Assembly (NCBI GenBank): GCA_022008415.1
Contig: JAIRBC010000018.1
Span: 50,054 to 114,053 of the forward strand
DNA: 64,000 nt
Reading direction: 5' to 3'
From: Cerina litoralis
GTDB lineage: Bacteria; Bacteroidota; Bacteroidia; Flavobacteriales; Flavobacteriaceae
Shown here piece after piece: positions 18,980-27,451 of the stretch. Each line of letters begins with the position of its first letter. Within the stretch, counting starts at the first letter, position 1. The position numbers were made by a program, and so were the translations under genes. The notes under the pieces are model-generated. The model made no database searches. It had not been told where the DNA came from and saw only the letters and a list, made by a program, of their open reading frames with translations.

Positions 18980-20644
18980 TTATTCTTGCTTCGCGTATAT
19001 GGGAAGGTCGTTTAGACCAACCTCGACCTTTATTTTCTTTGGACCCTCTACCAAATCGCCCTGTAAACTTTTCCAAACTCCCGAGGGAATAGAAATTTCC
19101 TTTTGCAATTGCCCTTTGACCAAAACGGGGGCGATCAAAAGTTTGTCTCCCATCATAAACTGATCGTTGACCGTTTCATAGCCCTGGTCGGGATATTCGT
19201 ATTCCATGGACCTGAGAATTGGCTCCCCTGTTCTCGCAGCTTCTTTTGCCAGCCCCAATATAACCTCCTTATACTTTGATCTTAATTCCACCGCTTCTTT
19301 AACAGCTTTTAGATGATCCTCGTCCAAAATCCTCCACGGTGCCACGGAAAACTGCATCATAGGCATCAGGGCATGACATTGGGCGGAACGGACAATTAGT
19401 TCTTGATCCAATTCGGCACCTTCCAGAAAAGAAGTAAATTCCCCGCCTCCTATCATGTCGGGACAACTGAAGTAATATCCCATTAGCCCTTCAAGAATCA
19501 TCTGGGGCACTAATTTCCTCAAATCCTCCCAGCTATGGCTTTTGTCCCTAAGTCGCTCCCCAAGAGGCTGTCCGCCCATTTTCCACATTGCCCTGTATTC
19601 GTTGAACGGATAATCCAACCCAATTTTACCATAAAGCAGTGATTGTTCATTGGAGGATACGTTGCCAAAACTGGAACCTTTTCTATAAAATTGAGTATCC
19701 CCGGCATCAAACTTAAAGCCATCGACCCCATAGTTTTTACTTAAACCTTCCAACTGCGATTTAAACCAATCCACGGCAACCGGGTTAGACAGGTCCAAAA
19801 CGGCACTTACGCCGTTCCACCAAGTCACCATTTCAGGCTTTAGGCTCCCCCTACTATCCTTTTGTGGAACGTCACTTTGCGAATTTTGATCATTATCAGT
19901 GACCAAAAAGGCCCCTTTTGAAGCCAAATCACGGTACACATCCGAATCCGGGCTTACAAATGGACACATCCATAGCATTACCTTAAAACCCAATTGGTGC
20001 AGTTCGTCCATCATTTCTTTTGGGTGTGGAAATCTACCTGGATGCCAGTTCCATTTGCCATAGTCTTCTTGCCAGGTATCGTCTATCATCAACACTCCGG
20101 GAGGGAAACCATTGTTTATGATTCCATGGGCGTATTTTAAAATATCCTTTTGGTTCTGATTGTACACCAGTTCTATCCAAGTATTGTACTGTGGTGCAGT
20201 AAAGAGCATTTGATCGGGCATTGTACCCGAAGGAGGGAAAAAGGTTTTACTGGAATACTGGTAAGCTGCCTTTAAAGTCTGTCCAACATTCTTATTGACT
20301 ATTTTCCCAATTGCGGTATCGATCAAAATAGTATCCTTTGTAAATTTAAAACTAAAAGGCTGTTCAGACCAGATAACGTTTCCTTTTGAAGAGAGCAGCA
20401 ATGGCTGTATTTGGTTGCCTTTGTCGTCACCAATAAAATCATGGGAATATCTCGCGTTTAAGGGCATCAAATGGCCATCGGCGGTAATACCGGCCCACCA
20501 TTTTTCATTGGCCGCCACTTGGATCGCCATAGGGTGCGTTTCAAGGGCATTTTTACCCGATTGGCCGGTACCGGTGCAAGAAACCATAACTATGGTAATC
20601 TGAAATATTATGATCCTCCGTATAAATAGCTGAGTGTTGGTCAT
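18980..20644 (-). CDS. GH31 glycosidase, MYORG-like alpha-galactosidase candidate, lipoprotein
   Basis: A 554-residue protein, shorter than typical GH31 enzymes. Lipoprotein signal ends at Cys23 (IVMVSC). The barrel includes GVLMIDDTWQEDYGKWNW (183-200), VMLWMCPFVSPDS, GVDGFKFDAGD (306-316, nucleophile Asp313) and RLRDKSHSWEDL (Asp368 as probable acid/base). GYYFSCPDMIGGGEF follows near 389-403. The last two segments resemble the vertebrate MYORG branch of GH31, which acts on alpha-galactosides, more than the alpha-glucosidase branch; that comparison is from memory. An alpha-galactosidase would fit the neighbouring GH36 and GH109 genes. It is alone on its strand with 667 bp to the GH36 gene. 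Confidence 0.8.
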   Translation of the reverse strand: MTNTQLFIRRIIIFQITIVMVSCTGTGQSGKNALETHPMAIQVAANEKWWAGITADGHLMPLNARYSHDFIGDDKGNQIQPLLLSSKGNVIWSEQPFSFKFTKDTILIDTAIGKIVNKNVGQTLKAAYQYSSKTFFPPSGTMPDQMLFTAPQYNTWIELVYNQNQKDILKYAHGIINNGFPPGVLMIDDTWQEDYGKWNWHPGRFPHPKEMMDELHQLGFKVMLWMCPFVSPDSDVYRDLASKGAFLVTDNDQNSQSDVPQKDSRGSLKPEMVTWWNGVSAVLDLSNPVAVDWFKSQLEGLSKNYGVDGFKFDAGDTQFYRKGSSFGNVSSNEQSLLYGKIGLDYPFNEYRAMWKMGGQPLGERLRDKSHSWEDLRKLVPQMILEGLMGYYFSCPDMIGGGEFTSFLEGAELDQELIVRSAQCHALMPMMQFSVAPWRILDEDHLKAVKEAVELRSKYKEVILGLAKEAARTGEPILRSMEYEYPDQGYETVNDQFMMGDKLLIAPVLVKGQLQKEISIPSGVWKSLQGDLVEGPKKIKVEVGLNDLPIYAKQE

Positions 20645-22051
20645 GTATTTTTCTTATATAATTTCTTTTCTTTCAATTCTTTCAATAAAATTTTTACTTC
20701 TTTACTAGAAGTGGTCAAGACCAAAAAGAGCCATGGGATATTTGAGGTATTCACAGCCAAATTCAAAAGTTTTAAAGTCTATTTTGGAACAAACGTTTCA
20801 TTAATTAAAATCGTGATTCTTCCCAATCTCAAAAAACTTGGACGGACAATGATTAAAATGGTATTTCCACCGCGAATGAATATTGACCCTGTCCTCAAGA
20901 TAAACGGTACTCGACTCCTGAGTAAAAGCATCCAATACGGTTCCTTCTAGCACTTTACCATCAGTGATTCTTAATAGGAGGGGGAGTTACCCTTGCATTT
21001 CATCGGGTGCGAATACCGTTGGTTCCTTATTTTTTCGAAACTCTGTCCTTGTAAACTAGCAACGTGATAGAATCTGAAAGATTCTTAATCTTCTTTTTCG
21101 AACACCAATGGTACGGCTCTATAAAAATATATAAATATTTGCCACTTCAACAACAATTTATCCTAATACGCAAATATACCATTAGCTTTGGCAAATGTTG
21201 TAGAAGCGGTAGGTGGTCGTCGCAGCTACATTTGATTATTATCTACATTAGATATTTTGTGGGCCAAAAATTGAGGAGCACGATTGCTCCGCAGGATTGG
21301 GTAAAATGGAGTTTATTTATAGAACATTGTCAATAAACCAATAAATTACAATTGGGAGTTTGACATGCCTCCCGTTGCAGGATTTTGCAAGACTAGGCAT
21401 GTGTATACGCCTTAAAACGCCCATTCTAGGATATCTGCGGAATAATTTAAAGTAGAATTCACCTTTTATTTTAAACCAATTATGCTTAAAACACTCCTAC
21501 CGTTCCGGATCAAATAAAATTACCGAAACAAAATCAGTTGTGTTAATTTTTACGATTACGCTTTTGTTGCAGCGGCAGGGATAAGGCCAGGGCATAGTTG
21601 TATTGAGACCATTGGAACATTTCAAAACCATTTTATGGAGCAGTGAAATGGAGGATGCAGATAAAATATGCTATTGATCAACTTTAATAGTTATACAATT
21701 TAAAAATTAGTGGCTGCAATTGTCGTTTTTTACATTTCCATAATAGGTTGCGCTCTGTCGACCAATAAGATAATACGCCCAATAAATGAAAATCTTGAAA
21801 TTTGAGCAAACATTGTGGGTAGGTAAGTCGGTTATCCGAATTAGATCATATACTACAATGAATCGTTACAACTCTAATTTTAGTCCTTAAAAGAATAGCT
21901 ATAACGGCAACAAAATTTTAAAATCGGTGTCTTCTTTATATCGCTCTTAATTTAGGTTTCCAACAGTTCGCAAGGCAACTACTACTCCCTTGAAGATTGT
22001 ACAGAAGTGGTTAAAATTGACACCCATAAATTTAATTTCAAAATTAGAAAA
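20645..22051. other. 1.4 kb intergenic region with a decayed minus-strand fragment
   Basis: Positions 20801-20986 (-) contain a 61-codon stop-to-stop frame with protein-like content (RITDGKVLEGTVLDAFTQES, RWKYHFNHCPSKFFE) and no start; upstream sequence in another frame appears to continue it, suggesting a frameshifted remnant of an unrecognised gene. At 21363-21402 an 8-bp inverted repeat (ACATGCCT/AGGCATGT) surrounds a smaller TTGCA/TGCAA repeat. The rest to 22051 shows nothing I can interpret. Confidence 0.35.
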
Positions 22052-22999
22052 ATGAGAAGCTATTTACACGTAATTCTACCTTTGGCCCTATTGGCCATAA
22101 CAGGTTGCAGGGATAAAATTAAAGAGCCCGGCCAAAATAGGCCAGATGAGGATTTTCCCCCGGCCATGGTCCAATTTTCGCCCTATGCCCATAACCCGGT
22201 TTTTGAAGGTACGAATACGGGATCTTGGGACGACAAGATCCGTGAAAGGGGCTACATTCTTTTTGAAAACGGTCTATATAAAATGTGGTACACGGGTTAT
22301 AACCCAGATATATCGGACCATATGTACCTGGGGTACGCCACTTCCCCGGATGGCATTAAATGGGAAAGACAGTCGAAACAACCCATACTGCCCGAATCCT
22401 GGATCGAAGATATGCAGGTATTTCCCTATGAAGGCACCTACTACATGGTGGCCGAAGGGGTTGGGGACATCGCGCACCTGCTTACTTCCCCCGATGGCAT
22501 ATCTTGGAAAGACCACGGGGACCTTACAATTCTCAAGGTAAACGGCGAACCAATCGACAAAGGGCCTTACGGCACTCCTACCGTTTGGGTAGAAAATGGC
22601 AATAAATATCTGTTTTATGAAAGGAACGATCTGGGAATATGGCTGGCCACATCCAAAGATTTTAAGACTTGGACCAATGTTCAGGACGAACCTGTGCTTA
22701 ATATGGGTCCGACAGCTTATGATAACGAGGCCGTGGCCGCAAACCAAATTGTGAAATACAAAGGCAAGTATTATATGTTCTATATTGCCACTGCAAACCC
22801 AGATTGGAAGAAACCCGGGGTCAACGCTATATGGACCTCCAACGTGGCTATGTCGACCGATTTGATCAATTGGACAAAATATCCCGACAATCCAATCGTA
22901 GAGGGCGACCACTCGAGCCCAATACTAATCTTTGACGGAAAAAAATACACGCTTTATACCATGCACGATAAGGTTTGGCGATATAATGCCATCAAGTAA
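22052..22999 (+). CDS. GH43-like five-bladed beta-propeller lipoprotein
   Basis: 315 residues from ATG 22052; an upstream GTG (22007) would extend it by 15 residues but spoils the lipoprotein signal LLAITGC, whose Cys would be residue 15 of the preferred form. The mature protein is built of repeated propeller phrases: ENGLYKMWYTGYNPD, YLGYATSPDGIKWERQ, EGTYYMVAEG, HLLTSPDGISWKDHG, NKYLFYERNDLGIWLATSKD, YKGKYYMFYIATAN. These are typical of GH43/GH32/GH130-like propellers in Bacteroidota. Catalytic acids cannot be placed confidently. A scrap of an FAD oxidase gene begins 22 bp after its stop. It may bind or trim a sugar at the cell surface. Confidence 0.75.
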   Translation: MRSYLHVILPLALLAITGCRDKIKEPGQNRPDEDFPPAMVQFSPYAHNPVFEGTNTGSWDDKIRERGYILFENGLYKMWYTGYNPDISDHMYLGYATSPDGIKWERQSKQPILPESWIEDMQVFPYEGTYYMVAEGVGDIAHLLTSPDGISWKDHGDLTILKVNGEPIDKGPYGTPTVWVENGNKYLFYERNDLGIWLATSKDFKTWTNVQDEPVLNMGPTAYDNEAVAANQIVKYKGKYYMFYIATANPDWKKPGVNAIWTSNVAMSTDLINWTKYPDNPIVEGDHSSPILIFDGKKYTLYTMHDKVWRYNAIK

Positions 23000-23021
23000 T
23001 CGATTTGTGCACCGGAACAAG

Positions 23022-23307
23022 GGAAATATCGCTCCGGTAAACACACTGTCTCCCTATGAGCTAAAACCGGGTAAAAGTGACCCCTTTTTAAAAAGGCAAA
23101 CGATAGGGAACGGAACAAAAAAATCCTTCCTCTATATTAAAACGACTTCCTATCCACCTTGGCGAGCTCAATAAGTTTAGAACGATTAATAGGTAACCCT
23201 GTAGCGGCTTCTATTTTATATGAGCGTACGCCAATAGCCTACAATGGGGAAGCGAGGCTGCCCCTAGCTCTACAAACCGGGGAGTTAATAAAATTGAAAG
23301 GGTTTAG
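23022..23307 (+). pseudogene. Decayed C-terminal remnant of a third FAD amine-oxidase-family gene
   Basis: Codon-by-codon comparison with the intact gene at 10119 shows homology. The segment 23203-23307 reads FYF-stop-AYANSLQWGSEAAP where the intact protein has IYFAGAYADNLNWGTEAAT, and both end in a TAG a few codons later. DNA identity is obvious by eye (GAGCGTACGCC, TGGGGA, GAGGC, CAAACCG shared in register). Upstream, in another frame, IAPVNTLSPYELKPGKSDP corresponds to ISPQRALAAFREVYPGKND of the intact protein. At least one in-frame stop (TGA at 23221) and one frameshift separate the pieces. Only about 95 residues of the parent remain. Confidence 0.8.
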
Positions 23308-23642
23308 TTGGTGACGTTGGGAATACGAGCTCTTCTAAATAATTCCCACAATAGAAAGTAAGCGGTATATTTTTATAAATTTGTTAAAGTTTCTTGTTCA
23401 ACTATGCGTTGTAATTGGCTAATTTTTTTAGTGGGGTTGATATTGAGTAAAATGAGCGAATAAAATTCGATGGCATCCCCGCCTTAATAAGATACAGGTG
23501 GTTTTCAACGACGTACAGGAAAGTAGAAAAAACCGAGAAATTTCGGTTAATATTTAATATCACAATCTTAAATTGGAGCCTTCTGTTATTGTATGCACTT
23601 ATAAATAAAAACATCGCCTAAAAAATTGACTAAGCGTAGGGT

Positions 23643-25637
23643 ATGGAAAACACAATAAAAAATACACTTTTGACGATATTTGCCCTTGGTGTGCTATACC
23701 AAATTAAGGCACAGGATACCCAAAGATGGTCTTTGGCACAGAACGGAGGCATACAATGGCAAGTAAAAGGGAACGACTCCCATATGGATCATGTAGAGAT
23801 GAGCGGCTTTTATATCTCATCGATCGTTCATTACGGAGTAGAAAATGGCTTGCTGAAACAGTATGTCCAACTTGTTTTCCCGATGCTGAGAACCATCCCC
23901 AACGACACCCACGCCAGTCTTTCCCATTCCATAGACATAAAAGATTTACCCGAAATAACAATAAACGGGCTGCCATTGGTGGAACATCCAACGGTATTCT
24001 CCTTAAGGGGGATATTGGGGTATCGATCCAAAATAGATGGGGGACTCGAAATTAGACATCAGCTATTTCCCTCCGTTGATGAGCCTATCTTCATAGACAA
24101 AGCTCAAATAACGAACAAAACAAAGGCACCGGTAAAGATCGAAATACCAGATATCCATATCTCCCACCTTACCGAAAAGGACAAAGGCGTATCGGGATCC
24201 TATCTCATAGAAGTCGTTTCCAATAAAAAGGGCAGTTATACCTTAAGACCCGGTGAAACCTTGGAATATGCATTGGTCTATTCGGGGAGGCAAATAAAAG
24301 TGGAACAATCCTATGTTTCACCGGATTATGAACTGAACAAACGGGAGGAACTGATAGACCGAACCTTTAACAATCTTGTATTCGAGTCCCCGGATGCCGT
24401 CCTTGACCGGGAATTCGCCTTTGCGAAATTAAGGGCTGTTGAAAGCATTTACCGAACCAAGGGAGGATTGATGCACGGGCCCGGGGGAGGGAGCTATTAC
24501 GCCGCCATATGGGCGAACGACCAGGCAGAATACGCAAATCCATTCTTCCCCTATCTGGGAAATCTGGCAGGAAATGAATCGGCAATCAATTCTTTTAGGC
24601 ATTTTGCACGTTTTATGAACGATGACTACAAAGCGATCCCCAGTTCTATTATTGCAGAGGGCACCGATTATTGGAACGGTGCAGGAGATCGCGGAGATAT
24701 GGCGATGATCGCTTATGGGGCATCTCGGTTTGCCCTAGCCTATGGAAAAAAAAATACGGCCAGAGAGCTTTGGCCCTTGATCGAATGGTGCCTGGAATAT
24801 TGTCGCCGAAAGGTGAATCAAGATGGTGTTGTCTCCTCGGACAGTGACGAACTGGAAGGACGTTTTCCTGCCGGAGACGCCAACCTAAATACTTCCTGTC
24901 TGTACTATGACGCCTTACTTTCGGCGAGTTATCTTGGAACGGAATTGGGAATCGAACAAGAACAAATAGCTACTTATAAAAAACAGGCAGTTGAAATAAA
25001 GAACGCTATCGAAAGCTTTTTTGGAGCAACAATCCAAGGTTATAAAACCTACAGGTATTATAAAGGAAATATTGTTCTTCGCGCATGGATCTGCACCCCT
25101 CTAGCGATGAACATTTTTGCAAGAAGCCAAGGAACGATCGATGCCCTGTTCTCGGATAAGTTATGGACTAAGGACGGTCTGGCTTCCGAATCGGGGAGTA
25201 CCACCTTTTGGGATAGGGCCACCCTGTATGCCCTACGGGGCGTTTTTGCCGCTGGGGAAACAAAACGGGCATTGGATTTTCTTCAGTATTACTCAGAGAG
25301 AAGGCTGTTGGGAGAGCATGTGCCTTATCCGGTAGAGGCATATCCCGAAGGGAATCAAAGACATCTCTCGGCAGAAAGCGCACTTTACTGTAGGGTAATC
25401 ACGGAGGGACTGTGGGGCATAAGACCAGTGGGATTTAACGAATTCTCTTTCTCCCCAAAACTTCCCAACGATTGGAATTTTATGGCACTGAAAAATATTA
25501 GGGCCTTCAATAAGGATTTTAGCATTGAGGTTAAAAGGGATGGGAACAACTTATTTGTAAGAGTGTTTAATAAAGAACAAACATTCTTGTCCACTAGTAT
25601 GAAAATGAACGAAACACTGAAATGCCGGCTATTGTAA
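23643..25637 (+). CDS. Secreted six-hairpin (alpha/alpha)6 glycosidase-like protein
   Basis: A 664-residue protein with a cleavable signal peptide ending near YQIKAQ-DTQ. Residues 25-260 look like an N-terminal beta-sandwich. From about 265 the sequence has the repeated helix pattern of six-hairpin glycosidases: AFAKLRAVESIYRTKGG, YYAAIWANDQAEYANPFFPY, ARELWPLIEWCLEYCRRKV, SSDSDELEGRFPAGDANL, and a terminal HLSAESALYCRVITEGLWG. This is the fold of GH63/GH37/GH78/GH95-like enzymes. I cannot choose a family; the candidate acids are in WANDQAEY and DSDELEGR. The start at 23643 is the first ATG and gives a good signal peptide. A long leader (about 260 nt) would separate it from the nearest TAnnTTTG box (TAAATTTG, 23376-23383). 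Confidence 0.75.
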   Translation: MENTIKNTLLTIFALGVLYQIKAQDTQRWSLAQNGGIQWQVKGNDSHMDHVEMSGFYISSIVHYGVENGLLKQYVQLVFPMLRTIPNDTHASLSHSIDIKDLPEITINGLPLVEHPTVFSLRGILGYRSKIDGGLEIRHQLFPSVDEPIFIDKAQITNKTKAPVKIEIPDIHISHLTEKDKGVSGSYLIEVVSNKKGSYTLRPGETLEYALVYSGRQIKVEQSYVSPDYELNKREELIDRTFNNLVFESPDAVLDREFAFAKLRAVESIYRTKGGLMHGPGGGSYYAAIWANDQAEYANPFFPYLGNLAGNESAINSFRHFARFMNDDYKAIPSSIIAEGTDYWNGAGDRGDMAMIAYGASRFALAYGKKNTARELWPLIEWCLEYCRRKVNQDGVVSSDSDELEGRFPAGDANLNTSCLYYDALLSASYLGTELGIEQEQIATYKKQAVEIKNAIESFFGATIQGYKTYRYYKGNIVLRAWICTPLAMNIFARSQGTIDALFSDKLWTKDGLASESGSTTFWDRATLYALRGVFAAGETKRALDFLQYYSERRLLGEHVPYPVEAYPEGNQRHLSAESALYCRVITEGLWGIRPVGFNEFSFSPKLPNDWNFMALKNIRAFNKDFSIEVKRDGNNLFVRVFNKEQTFLSTSMKMNETLKCRLL

Positions 25638-25889
25638 ATGAGAAGATCCTAGGCACAGTTTCCCGACAATCCATACTAAACGCCAAATTTATAAACTTTG
25701 GATGTGCTAAATTCCTTTTTCAAAAGGAGGTCTTCACATTGCGTGCAAATTTTTACCAACTTGGCCAGTTAGGTTCGACACCCTCAGTTTTACCAAAACG
25801 GTTTAGGAAATAACAACCAAAACTTTCCGAACCCATCAAAATGGCACAAGGTTTACCGACCCTGCATTTGTTAGTAGCGGATTTAAAAA

Positions 25890-27422
25890 TTAATACCCCG
25901 GGTTCTGCTTTAACAGACCATTGGAGCGGTCGACCTCCGATAAGGGGAATGGAAAAAGATTAAGTTTATCATCCCAGGATGCACCGAAGATTTGGGAGCC
26001 GATTCCCCATCTTACGATATCGAACCAGCGATGGGGTTCGAACGCCAATTCTACCCGCTTCTCTTGTCGCATGGCCTGAGTCAAATCCGCGGAGGCGTCC
26101 AATATGGGCAATCCTGCCCTCTGCCTTACGTCATCGATCTGTTGTTTTGCAATTGTCAAGTCCCCTCCACCCTCGATAAGAGCCTCGGCATACAATAATT
26201 TAAGTTCCGAAAATCGGAACCAGCGCTCATTGTTCCAATCGGATTGTTCATTGGGCGAGTGGTTGGCCCCTACGGAATTGTGCTCCCCATCATATTTTTT
26301 AATGGTATATCCCGTGGAAGACCACGCCGGATCATAGGGCAATGATAGAGTTTGCCCATTTCCCCATACGTAGTAGGTATCCCCCGCTTTATAAATGGAA
26401 AAATCGGCCCTTATATCGCCGGGCTCAAAGGCATCCACTATGCTCTGAGTGGGTGGAAACCAGCCGTTTTTTCCACCTGGGGCACCGTTGCCGGCATCCC
26501 AGTAATTACTTCTAGCGATCCCTTGGGATGCTTTAAAATTTTCGGAATGGGTATCGTCAAAAACCCAGATATTATCATCGGAATAAGGGCCTCCAAATTG
26601 AATCTCAAAGATTGATTCCAGATTGTTTTCAGAATCGAAATTAAAATTACTGGCATATTCCGGCATTAACATATAAGGGCCATTTTGAACCACGTCTTGA
26701 AAAGCGGAAATGGCGGCCGGCCAATCTTTTTTCCAAACGTTTACCTTCCCAATATATGATTTTGCAGTCCACGAAGTAGCCCGGCCGGTGTTGGAACTAT
26801 CCCAACTATCCGGAAGACCTGCCGCTGCGGTGGTAAGGTCATCGAGGATGGCCGAATAAAGCTCGTCCTGGGTGGCGTTGGGAAGAGCGAGATCCGTTAA
26901 ATTCGTCCCTACTTTTAACGCCAAGGGTGGTGTTCCGAACATTTTCATGGCTTGAAAATGAAACCAGGCCCTAAGAAATTTGGCCTCTGCCCCTAAAACC
27001 GTTTTATCTTCCGCCGTCAATTCATTGTCGCCGTCAAGGTTTTCCAAAACCAGATTTGCCCGATAGATCCCTTCGTAAAGTTGTGTGTAAATAGCAGCAA
27101 AAGGCACGTCGCTGGACCGGAACTGTAAATTGTCGATATCCTGGGACCTACCGTCCGAGGTCACGTTATCATAGGCCACATCGTCCGTACTGGTCAAGGT
27201 AAGTTTCCAAAACTCTCCGCGCTCCCCCAATGTTTCCGTACTCGTGCCCCAAAAATCCTGAATCGAGCTGTAAGAAGCAAATATAGCGCCGTCAAAATCC
27301 GATCTTGTTTTGTAGAAGGATTCAACGGTTACCCTGTCTAATGGCAACAGATCCAATTCATCTTTACAGGTAGTAAGGCTAAGAAAGCAGATACTAATTA
27401 TGATTATGGTTGTCTTTTTCAT
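25890..27422 (-). CDS. SusD/RagB-family glycan-binding lipoprotein
   Basis: A 510-residue protein with lipoprotein signal LSLTTC (Cys19). SusD hallmarks: FYKTRSDFDGAIFASYSSIQ near the N-terminus, EAKFLRAWFHFQAMKMFGTP around 145-165, then LLYAEALIEGGGD, MRQEKRVELAFEPHRWFDIVRWG and a closing LLKQNPGY. It caps the SusC porin encoded 30 bp upstream, delivering bound oligosaccharide at the outer membrane. With SusC it forms the import pair for the galactoside/GalNAc island. The C-terminus is complete. Confidence 0.95.
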   Translation of the reverse strand: MKKTTIIIISICFLSLTTCKDELDLLPLDRVTVESFYKTRSDFDGAIFASYSSIQDFWGTSTETLGERGEFWKLTLTSTDDVAYDNVTSDGRSQDIDNLQFRSSDVPFAAIYTQLYEGIYRANLVLENLDGDNELTAEDKTVLGAEAKFLRAWFHFQAMKMFGTPPLALKVGTNLTDLALPNATQDELYSAILDDLTTAAAGLPDSWDSSNTGRATSWTAKSYIGKVNVWKKDWPAAISAFQDVVQNGPYMLMPEYASNFNFDSENNLESIFEIQFGGPYSDDNIWVFDDTHSENFKASQGIARSNYWDAGNGAPGGKNGWFPPTQSIVDAFEPGDIRADFSIYKAGDTYYVWGNGQTLSLPYDPAWSSTGYTIKKYDGEHNSVGANHSPNEQSDWNNERWFRFSELKLLYAEALIEGGGDLTIAKQQIDDVRQRAGLPILDASADLTQAMRQEKRVELAFEPHRWFDIVRWGIGSQIFGASWDDKLNLFPFPLSEVDRSNGLLKQNPGY

Positions 27423-27451
27423 GGAATATTATTTAAAGCAAGTTAGTTTTT

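Noticed and set aside
21363..21402. ACATGCCT/AGGCATGT inverted repeat as terminator or riboswitch
   Set aside because: Long spacer, no T-run and no gene ending or starting nearby; no function can be supported.
22274..22912. 212-codon minus-strand frame
   Set aside because: Antisense shadow of the GH43-like gene; no domain, signal or start context.
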